Below, piece after piece: positions 57,806 to 64,000 of a stretch of 64,000 bases of DNA (position 1 is its first letter; every line of letters begins with the position of its first letter). Where the stretch lies: the NCBI GenBank assembly GCA_016707205.1, contig JADJHZ010000007.1, positions 62,001 through 126,000 of the forward strand. Reading direction: 5' to 3'. Under the pieces are notes generated by a model, which was not told the origin of the DNA, ran no database searches, and saw only the letters and a list, made by a program, of their open reading frames with translations. Both the position numbers and the translations under genes were made by a program. This stretch comes from Haliscomenobacter sp. (lineage in GTDB: Bacteria; Bacteroidota; Bacteroidia; Chitinophagales; Saprospiraceae).

Positions 57806-58966
57806 ATGGCTGAAGAAAACTTCGTCGATTACGTTAAAATTTGTTGCCGTTCCGGAGCGGGAGGCGCGGGGTCGGTGCATTTCTACCGCGACCGGTTTAA
57901 TGCCCGGGGCGGACCCGACGGCGGGGACGGCGGCCGGGGAGGGCATATCATTCTCCGGGGCAACCGGAATGTGTGGACCTTGCTGGCGTTGAAATACCGC
58001 AAACACGTCATTGCGGAGCCGGGGGGCCATGGCAGCGCCAGCACCAGTTTCGGCGCCAACGGAAAAGACGTCATTTTAGACGTGCCGCTTGGCACGGTGG
58101 TGAAAGACGCCGAAACCGGAGAGATCGAATTCGAGATTACCGAAGACGGGGAAGAAGAGATCCTCGTTCCCGGCGGCCGGGGAGGCCAGGGGAATGCGCA
58201 TTTTGCTACGCCTTCCAACCAGACGCCCCGCTACGCCCAACCCGGGGAGTACGGACGGGAAGAATGGAAGATCCTGGAACTAAAAGTGCTGGCCGATGTG
58301 GGTTTGGTCGGTTTCCCTAACGCGGGCAAATCGACGCTGCTCTCCGTGATTACGGCAGCCAAGCCGAAAATCGGCGACTATCCCTTCACCACGCTCACCC
58401 CCAACCTGGGTATCGTCCCGTATCGCGACGGCAGATCCTTTATCGTGGCCGATATTCCGGGCATCATCGAAAAAGCCCACGAGGGCAAAGGCCTCGGGCA
58501 CCGCTTCCTCCGGCATATCGAACGGAACTCTACCCTGTTGTTTATGATCCCGGCGGATACCGACAGCCTCCGGAAGGAATACGATATTCTGCTCAACGAA
58601 CTGCAGCAGTTCAACCCCGAATTGCTGGACAAACCCCGGGTGCTCGCTATCACCAAATGCGACCTCGTCGACGACGAGATCAAGTCGTGGCTTAAACCGG
58701 AACTCCCCGAAGGCATTCCCTTTGTCTTTATCTCCTCCGTTACGCAAGAAGGCATCACAGAACTGAAGGACTTGCTCTGGACTACCGTTTCCGCCACCAT
58801 TTCGGAATCTCAGGAATCTGCCAAGCCCAAAGTCAAGCCCAAACGCGACCCCTACGCCAAATACGCCCTCCCCAAAGAGCGCCCCCCTGCGCATATCCCC
58901 TGGGACGATGACGAAGGAGACGACACCCCCACGGTGGGCTGGGACTATGAGGACGGCGGACGGTAG
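57806..58966 (+). CDS. obg: GTPase Obg (CgtA)
   Basis: Obg is an essential ribosome-associated GTPase acting in 50S assembly and stress responses. The 386-residue protein has the Gly-rich Obg fold (about 1-160; GGPDGGDGGRGGHIILRG), the G domain with GFPNAGKS (G1, about 168), DYPFTTLTPNLG (switch I), DIPGIIEKAH (G3) and TKCD (G4). A C-terminal extension (about 340-386) is rich in Lys, Pro and Asp. It is preceded by a short GTCTAACG-type repeat. Confidence 0.96.
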   Translation: MAEENFVDYVKICCRSGAGGAGSVHFYRDRFNARGGPDGGDGGRGGHIILRGNRNVWTLLALKYRKHVIAEPGGHGSASTSFGANGKDVILDVPLGTVVKDAETGEIEFEITEDGEEEILVPGGRGGQGNAHFATPSNQTPRYAQPGEYGREEWKILELKVLADVGLVGFPNAGKSTLLSVITAAKPKIGDYPFTTLTPNLGIVPYRDGRSFIVADIPGIIEKAHEGKGLGHRFLRHIERNSTLLFMIPADTDSLRKEYDILLNELQQFNPELLDKPRVLAITKCDLVDDEIKSWLKPELPEGIPFVFISSVTQEGITELKDLLWTTVSATISESQESAKPKVKPKRDPYAKYALPKERPPAHIPWDDDEGDDTPTVGWDYEDGGR

Positions 58967-58981
58967 ACGGTACTGTTCCCC

Positions 58982-59013
58982 TTGAACCTTTGAACCTTGA
59001 ACCTTTGAACCTT
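58982..59013. repeat. TTGAACCT short tandem repeat
   Basis: Four imperfect copies of TTGAACCT(T) fill the 54-base gap between obg and the kinase-RapZ gene. Confidence 0.6.
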
Positions 59014-59020
59014 TTTCATC

Positions 59021-60475
59021 GTGAATCCGCAAAAAATCGAATCCGCTCTCGGCGACTTGTTTGAATCCTGGGCAGGGGAATACCCCGACCTCATTCTGCC
59101 GTTGGCGCCTTCCGGCTCCGACCGGATTTATTATCGTCTGCAAGGGAAAGAACGGGTAGCCATTGGAACCTACAGCCCCAATGACCGGGAAAGCAGGGCG
59201 TTCCTGGAATTTTCCAGGCACTTCTTCCAGAAAGGGCTGCCCGTGCCGGAAATCTACGCCGAGAACCTGGGCGCTAAAATCTACCTGCAGGAAGACCTGG
59301 GCTCGACAACCTTGTACAGCTTTCTGATCCAGCAGAACGATTATTTCCCCGACTACCTGATCCAGATCTTCAAAAAGGTCGTCGAGCAACTGGCCCGGCT
59401 CCAGATCCTGGGTGGCGAAGGGCTGGACTATGCTTCGTATTGTTACCCCAAGGCTTCTTTCGACAAGGAGTCTATGTTTTTTGACCTGAACTACTTCAAA
59501 TACCATTTTTTGATGGTTAGTAAGGCCGGGTTTGACGAACCCGCGCTGGAGAAAGATTTCCATACCCTGGCCGACTTTCTGCTCTCCGCCGACTCCCAAT
59601 ATTTCCTGTTCCGCGACTTCCAGTCCCGCAACATCATGATCCGCGGAGGGGAGCCGTTCTTTATCGATTATCAGGGCGGGCGCCAGGGCGCGTTGCAATA
59701 CGATTTGGCCTCCCTGTTGTTTCAGGCCAAAGCCAATCTCCCGCCGGATGTGCGCCAGGACCTGCTCAACCACTATCTCGATACGGCTTCCCAACTCACC
59801 GATATCGACCGGGAGCGCTTTATCGAATTCTACTACGGCTACGTCCTGATCCGGAATATCCAGACCCTGGGTGCGTATGGCTTCCGGGGGATTTTCGAAC
59901 GAAAAGAGCATTTCCTGAAAAGCATCCCATACGCCCTGCGCAATATCAAAACGCTGATCGAACAGTGGCCCTTGCCGATTGAGCTTCCCGAGCTGACCAA
60001 AGCCTTGCGCAAGGTCATCGACTCCAAAAAGTACGAGCCATTCGACAAAATCAAGGGGAGCAGCAGCTTGCTTACGGTGGGGATCAACAGTTTTTCTTAC
60101 CACAGTACCGGCATTCCCGAAGACCCCACCGGCAACGGGGGAGGATTTGTGTTTGATTGCCGGTTTATCCACAACCCCGGCCGCTACGAACCCTACAAAA
60201 AGCTGACCGGCCGCGACGAGGCAGTTATCAACTTCCTCAAACAGCACAGTAATATCGACGATTACCTGAACAACGTCTTCCGGATCGTGGACCAGGCCGT
60301 GGAAGACTACATCGACCGCAGCTTTACCCACCTGACGGTCAACTTTGGCTGCACCGGCGGGCAGCACCGATCCGTCTTTGCCGCGGATGAACTGGCCAAA
60401 CACATCAAGGAAAAATTTGGGGTGGCGGTAGAACTCCGCCACATCGAACAGGAGAAAAAGAACTGGAAAAATTAG
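59021..60475 (+). CDS. Sugar kinase (AmgK-like) fused to RapZ C-terminal domain
   Basis: A 484-residue fusion. Residues about 20-330 are an aminoglycoside-phosphotransferase-like kinase: LQEDLGSTTLY, the catalytic loop FRDFQSRNIMI (about 202-212) and FIDYQGGRQG (metal loop). Relatives AmgK phosphorylate N-acetylmuramate or N-acetylglucosamine in peptidoglycan recycling. Residues about 350-484 are the RapZ C domain: GINSFSYHSTGIP, VFDCRFIHNPG and FGCTGGQHRSVF, which in RapZ binds glucosamine 6-phosphate. The start is GTG at 59021. A kinase regulated by cell-wall amino sugars fits both halves. The convergent next gene overlaps it by four bases. Confidence 0.88.
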   Translation: MNPQKIESALGDLFESWAGEYPDLILPLAPSGSDRIYYRLQGKERVAIGTYSPNDRESRAFLEFSRHFFQKGLPVPEIYAENLGAKIYLQEDLGSTTLYSFLIQQNDYFPDYLIQIFKKVVEQLARLQILGGEGLDYASYCYPKASFDKESMFFDLNYFKYHFLMVSKAGFDEPALEKDFHTLADFLLSADSQYFLFRDFQSRNIMIRGGEPFFIDYQGGRQGALQYDLASLLFQAKANLPPDVRQDLLNHYLDTASQLTDIDRERFIEFYYGYVLIRNIQTLGAYGFRGIFERKEHFLKSIPYALRNIKTLIEQWPLPIELPELTKALRKVIDSKKYEPFDKIKGSSSLLTVGINSFSYHSTGIPEDPTGNGGGFVFDCRFIHNPGRYEPYKKLTGRDEAVINFLKQHSNIDDYLNNVFRIVDQAVEDYIDRSFTHLTVNFGCTGGQHRSVFAADELAKHIKEKFGVAVELRHIEQEKKNWKN

Positions 60476-61071
60476 AACAGTAGTTCCTTCATCAGTCCTT
60501 CAAAGCGTTCGGCGTCCTGGAAGAGGTGGTCTGAATAAGCCGTAGCCCGAAATAGAAGCTGGTGGGCTTTGTCATCTCGCGACACGTACTCAATCGTCAC
60601 GTTTCCAAAGCGCTGACGCAGCTTTTCCTGTTCATGCAACGGCAACGGCCGGGGCTTAAGGTAGTGGCGCTGGACGGTTTCCGCCCAATTTGGCCGCTCA
60701 TAGGACCGAATATCGGAGATCTGGCTTTTATACTCCAGAGCGAGGACCCGCTCTTTGAGGTAGTCAAAAAAATGCGCAACGTCCCGGTTGGAATACCGGG
60801 TTTTGTAGAAGTGAATCACAAACCCTTTGCTCGAAGGGGTATCGAGGAAATCAATGCTTTCGTCCGGGCAACTTCCCGACAGCAGAAACGCCGAGTATTG
60901 ATCATGGAGCCAGTCCTTCAACCGCCGGCAAACCAGCGTTTCTTTCCATTGGGCGTAATCCTGGCGTTCCTCCGCAGACCGGACGATCAGCTCGTGCAGC
61001 AGGGGCTGGGAAGGGGAGCTGTGGCGCGACTGGTTGAACAAGGATTTGAAATATCCCCAAAGGTCGGGCAT
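60472..61071 (-). CDS. Conserved-looking protein of unknown function
   Basis: A 199-residue soluble protein, no signal peptide, rich in charged and aromatic residues. Identifiable stretches are DYLKERVLALEYKSQISDIRSYERPNW and an acidic-basic C-terminal half (RFGNVTIEYVSRDDKAHQLLF). I do not recognise a domain. The frame is long, in keeping with the codon use of its neighbours, and its stop overlaps that of the convergent kinase gene. Confidence 0.7.
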   Translation of the reverse strand: MPDLWGYFKSLFNQSRHSSPSQPLLHELIVRSAEERQDYAQWKETLVCRRLKDWLHDQYSAFLLSGSCPDESIDFLDTPSSKGFVIHFYKTRYSNRDVAHFFDYLKERVLALEYKSQISDIRSYERPNWAETVQRHYLKPRPLPLHEQEKLRQRFGNVTIEYVSRDDKAHQLLFRATAYSDHLFQDAERFEGLMKELLF

Positions 61072-61210
61072 GGGCTTGGATTTAATGGGCTTGTGGCGAC
61101 GGGATCAGCGCGGGTTAAAAAAGGGCGCTTCTGGTGCGTCCCAAAAACATTCCTTCATATAATATTGGCAAAATGGAAAAGGTTTCAGAACTTGACAAAA
61201 AATATCAGCC

Positions 61211-61615
61211 ATGTTTCTTCGACTAGAACACCTTGGGATTGCCGTTAAGGACCTTGCCGCTATCAACGATTTGTATGGAAGTCTGTTCGCTACCGGCCCT
61301 TATAAGCAGGAAGAAGTGGTTTCCGAGCACGTAAAAACGTCCTTTTTCCAGTTGGGAGAAGCAAAAGTCGAATTTCTGGAGGCTACCCATCCCGATAGCG
61401 CCATTGCCAAACACATCGAAAAACGGGGCGAGGGCCTGCATCATGTGGCGTTTGAAGTGGACGATATCCGGGCGGAAATGGAGCGGCTCAAGTTCCAGGG
61501 GTTCCAGTTGCTGAATGAAGAGCCCAAGATGGGCGCGGACAATAAGCTCGTCTGTTTTCTCCACCCCAAAGGTACCAACAGCGTGCTGGTGGAGCTCTGC
61601 CAAGCCATTCGCTAA
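61211..61615 (+). CDS. mce: Methylmalonyl-CoA epimerase
   Basis: Interconverts (S)- and (R)-methylmalonyl-CoA in propionyl-CoA metabolism. The 134-residue vicinal-oxygen-chelate protein has RLEHLGIAVKDL (metal His7), KVEFLEATHPDS, GEGLHHVAFEVDDI (metal His76) and the C-terminal VLVELCQ (metal Glu), the normal length of the family. It starts the plus-strand operon that continues to the window end: the next gene begins directly at its stop codon. Confidence 0.93.
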   Translation: MFLRLEHLGIAVKDLAAINDLYGSLFATGPYKQEEVVSEHVKTSFFQLGEAKVEFLEATHPDSAIAKHIEKRGEGLHHVAFEVDDIRAEMERLKFQGFQLLNEEPKMGADNKLVCFLHPKGTNSVLVELCQAIR

Positions 61616-62404
61616 ATGGAATTAACCTGGTACCACTACCTGGCAGCAGCCCTGGGCGGCGCTATAGCGGGGTCTATTAATACGCTGGCGGGTAACGGTT
61701 CCGCCATTACCCTCACGATCCTTACGGAGCTGATCGGCCTGCCCGGCAATGCGGCCAATGCCACCAACCGGATCGGCATCCTCGCCCAGAGTATCGGCGG
61801 AATGAGCGCGTTTTACCGCCATGGCAAATTGCGGCTAAGGCGGAGTTGGTTCCTTATTGCGCTCATGGTTGTGGGCGCGGTGGGAGGTATTTTCACGGCA
61901 GTGTGGGTCAGTAATGACCAGTTTATCCGGGTGTTCCGATTTTTGATGGTGTTCATGCTGTTTGTGATCCTCGTCAAGCCGGAGCGTTGGCTCCGGGAAA
62001 CGGACCCCGACCGGAAACTGCCGCTGTGGGCTTCCGTGCCGCTTTTTCTGGCCCTGGGCTTTTACGGAGGGTTTATCCAGATGGGGATGGGCATTTTTTT
62101 TCTCGGAGTTATGGTGCTCGCCGCCCGCTACAGTCTGATCGACAGCAACGCCGTCAAAATTACCGTCACTGGCATATACACCCTCCTGGCGGTCGTCATT
62201 TTCCAATTCCAGGGCATGGTCCACTGGCCAGCTGGCCTGGCGATGGCTTTGGGCCAGGCAGCCGGAGGATATTTCACCGCCCATTACGCTGCCGATCATC
62301 CCAAAGCCAACATCTGGGCCCATCGTTTGCTGGTCTTTGTCGTGATCGCCTCCATTCTGCAGCTGTTTGATATTCCGGCCCGGGTGTTCGGCTGGAACCG
62401 ATAA
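61616..62404 (+). CDS. TauE/SafE family membrane transporter
   Basis: A 262-residue membrane protein of the sulfite/sulfoacetate exporter family with about eight hydrophobic segments. Family motifs are the N-terminal GGAIAGSINTLAGNGSAIT (about 14-32) and its second-half counterpart GGFIQMGMGIFFLG (about 144-157). Substrates in the family are sulfite, sulfoacetate and other organic anions. The ATG directly follows the mce stop (TAA-ATG), implying coupled translation, so a link to propionyl-CoA metabolism is possible but unproven. Confidence 0.88.
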   Translation: MELTWYHYLAAALGGAIAGSINTLAGNGSAITLTILTELIGLPGNAANATNRIGILAQSIGGMSAFYRHGKLRLRRSWFLIALMVVGAVGGIFTAVWVSNDQFIRVFRFLMVFMLFVILVKPERWLRETDPDRKLPLWASVPLFLALGFYGGFIQMGMGIFFLGVMVLAARYSLIDSNAVKITVTGIYTLLAVVIFQFQGMVHWPAGLAMALGQAAGGYFTAHYAADHPKANIWAHRLLVFVVIASILQLFDIPARVFGWNR

Positions 62405-62498
62405 CCGGCGAGAACGGCTTTTTCGTCTACCCGCACCGCCTTTCGCCCAACCGGATGGCAGGGGTAACGGGAGCGCATATAAACGGTAAGAAGAGATT

Positions 62499-63149
62499 AT
62501 GCAATATCCGCTGAAAGCCCTTTACGAATACTGCGAGCAGCATTCTGCTCCGGTTCCGGACGTTTTGTACGCTCTGGAGCGGGAAACCCACCTCAGGACC
62601 CTGGCGCCGCAGATGATGAGCGGCCCTTTGCAGGGAGCTTTTCTGCGCCTGCTCAGCCGTCTGGTCCAGCCGGCCAATGCGCTGGAGATCGGGACCTTCA
62701 GCGGATATGGGGCGCTTTGCCTGGCAGATGGGCTGGGCCCCGGCGGCATTTTGCATACCCTCGAAGCCAATCCGGAACTGGAATCGCTGATTCGAAAATA
62801 TATCCGGCTGGCTGGCAAAGAAGACGCCATCCGGCTTTACATTGGGAAGGCCCTGGAGCTTATCCCTTCGCTGCCTTCTCCCTTCGATCTGGTGTTTATC
62901 GATGCGGGGAAACAGGACTATGCGCTGTATTTTGACCTCGTCGTTGACCGGGTGCGGCCCGGCGGGTTAATTCTTGCCGACAACGTGCTATGGGGCGGCA
63001 AGATCCTCGATGCCAGCCCGGATCTGGATACCCGGCTTATGCGTCAGTTCAACGAAAAAATGGCTTCCGATCCAAGAGTAGATACCCTTATGCTGCCTTT
63101 GAGAGACGGCCTTTCCATCATGCAGAAAAAAATACCTCTTCCGGGATGA
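62499..63149 (+). CDS. SAM-dependent O-methyltransferase (COMT/caffeoyl-CoA type)
   Basis: A 216-residue class I methyltransferase with ALEIGTFSGYGALCLADGL (SAM motif I, about 65-83), HTLEANPELE (about 87-95), VFIDAGKQDY (metal Asp, about 132-141) and LADNVLWGG (about 157-165), the last typical of Mg2+-dependent catechol/caffeoyl-CoA O-methyltransferases. The methyl acceptor is unknown. The stop overlaps the next ATG (ATGA). Confidence 0.9.
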   Translation: MQYPLKALYEYCEQHSAPVPDVLYALERETHLRTLAPQMMSGPLQGAFLRLLSRLVQPANALEIGTFSGYGALCLADGLGPGGILHTLEANPELESLIRKYIRLAGKEDAIRLYIGKALELIPSLPSPFDLVFIDAGKQDYALYFDLVVDRVRPGGLILADNVLWGGKILDASPDLDTRLMRQFNEKMASDPRVDTLMLPLRDGLSIMQKKIPLPG

Positions 63150-64000
63150 GTCAGGAAGCGTACCGGATTTTTTGCCGGGAGCATCCGGAGATGCCGGTCT
63201 TTTTCCAGGACTGGTACCTGGACGCTGTGTGTGTTGAAGGGGCGTGGGGGGCCTGGGTTGCTCCCTCGGGAGAAAAGGGGGAGGCGGTGTTTCCTTATTT
63301 TTTCAAAGAAAAATACGGGTTCAGGTACATCACCATGCCCCAGTTCGTCAAGTTTATGGGGCCGTGGCAGCCAAGCCCTTCGGAATCCTTGAGTGCGCAC
63401 CACGTTTTGCTGAGGGAGGGGATAGAGGCGTTGCCTTCCTTTCACGGGTTTCAACAAAATATGCATTACAGCCAGCAAAACTGGTTGCCGTTCTATTGGG
63501 CCGGGTTCCGGCAGGAAACCCGGTACACCTACTTGCTCGGCCTGGAGGATCTGGAGCAGGTGTTCCGGGGCATCAACCGCAATATGCGGCGCAACATCCT
63601 GAAAGCACAAAAGGAGGTCCGCGTGGAGCTGGTCAATGATCCCGAGCGTTTTTTCCCGGTCAGCGCGCTGAGTTTTCATCGCAAAGGGTTGGAGCTTCCC
63701 TATTCCAGGAACTTGTTTTTGAGGCACGACGCTTCGTTGGCGGAAAAAAACCAACGCCAGATTTTCTTTGCTACCGATGCGCAAGGCCGGACCCATTCGG
63801 CCGCTTACCTGATCTGGGACCGGGAAACCGCATACTACCACTTGTCTGGCGACGATCCGGAGCGAAGGCAAAGCGGCGCAGGTATCCTGCTGATATGGGA
63901 GGCGATCCGGTATGCGTGCGAAGAACTCGGCATAACCCGCTTTGACTTTGAGGGCAGTATGCTTCCGGAGGTGGAGGCCATACGACGGCAGTTTGGAGCA
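63146..64000 (+). CDS. FemAB/BioF2-like GNAT acyltransferase, truncated by window end
   Basis: The first 285 residues of a protein that continues past the window. It looks like the GNAT variant (PF13480/FemAB-related) in which two GNAT-like halves share one fold: aromatic start VFFQDWYLDAV, then INRNMRRNILKAQKEV (the usual (R/N)R(N)I-kA basic helix, about 149-162), AYLIWDRETAYYHLSGDDPERR and SGAGILLIWEAIRYACEELGITRFDFEGS. Members add amino acids or acyl groups to peptidoglycan precursors, polysaccharides or lipids. It overlaps the methyltransferase gene by ATGA. Confidence 0.85.
   Translation, partial: MSQEAYRIFCREHPEMPVFFQDWYLDAVCVEGAWGAWVAPSGEKGEAVFPYFFKEKYGFRYITMPQFVKFMGPWQPSPSESLSAHHVLLREGIEALPSFHGFQQNMHYSQQNWLPFYWAGFRQETRYTYLLGLEDLEQVFRGINRNMRRNILKAQKEVRVELVNDPERFFPVSALSFHRKGLELPYSRNLFLRHDASLAEKNQRQIFFATDAQGRTHSAAYLIWDRETAYYHLSGDDPERRQSGAGILLIWEAIRYACEELGITRFDFEGSMLPEVEAIRRQFGA

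Noticed and set aside
58280..60442. A 720-codon open frame on the minus strand
   Set aside because: It is antisense to obg and the kinase-RapZ gene, both with clear domains. Its product has no recognisable motif; it is open because of GC-rich codon use.
61616..62404. TauE/SafE protein as part of the sulfur locus
   Set aside because: It is 49 kb away and translationally coupled to methylmalonyl-CoA epimerase; family substrates are broad.

Overview
The window is a chromosomal segment of a Bacteroidota bacterium, most likely from the Saprospirales side of the phylum (inference). The signs are TAnnTTTG -7 promoter elements ahead of several genes, few Shine-Dalgarno sites, many lipoproteins and signal-peptide enzymes, a Bacteroidota-type L25/Ctc protein, an NDP-forming acyl-CoA synthetase fused to GNAT, and a kinase-RapZ fusion. 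GC is in the mid-fifties by eye. No rRNA, tRNA, CRISPR array, prophage or full insertion sequence was seen.

Layout. 1-4.0 kb: membrane protein fragment, prs, rplY, an omega-amidase-like nitrilase, an NlpC/P60 lipoprotein. 4.2-12.7 kb: a periplasmic redox locus that looks sulfur-related, with two tandem-rhodanese proteins, a porin, a membrane-anchored twelve-haem cytochrome c, and a PsrA/PhsA-like molybdenum enzyme with its four-cluster iron-sulfur partner but no NrfD/PsrC membrane subunit. Two TGA-N6-TCA palindromes lie about 60 bases upstream of the likely promoters. 12.7-15.9 kb: an ArsR-controlled minus-strand operon (small thioredoxin, ArsG/CcdA-like protein, DUF318 permease, ArsF-like lipoprotein) with two matching operators. 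16-34 kb: gamma-glutamyltransferase, a KAS III, a PLP decarboxylase, an ACT protein, a frameshifted BNR-repeat protein, an AcuC-type deacetylase next to a Pat-like synthetase-GNAT, a K+ channel, a serine-hydrolase pseudoenzyme, an amidohydrolase and a frameshifted lactonase. 34-45 kb: LemA, DUF2207, a 2-oxoacid oxidoreductase whose gamma subunit is fused to GltD and ferredoxin domains, moaE, an aspartoacylase-like enzyme and an ATP-grasp gene. 45-64 kb: YncE-phosphoesterase, mtnA with a class II aldolase, a PAS/MBL pair, an acyltransferase, an S9 peptidase, a serine hydrolase, adk, obg, kinase-RapZ, mce, TauE/SafE, an O-methyltransferase and a truncated FemAB-like gene.

The spacers are unusually structured. 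There is a 92-base MITE with 18-base terminal inverted repeats and a 9-base target duplication, a related copy at 21.9 kb, several long hairpin elements, a mosaic of palindromic modules shared by 40.2 and 57.6 kb, and short-period tandem repeats at gene ends.

Four genes (near 3.4, 24.6, 33.9 and 44.25 kb) carry one-base frameshifts, two of them at A4 runs, and a poly-G tract lies at 40.2 kb. Base-level assembly errors are therefore a real possibility, and conclusions resting on single bases should be treated with care.
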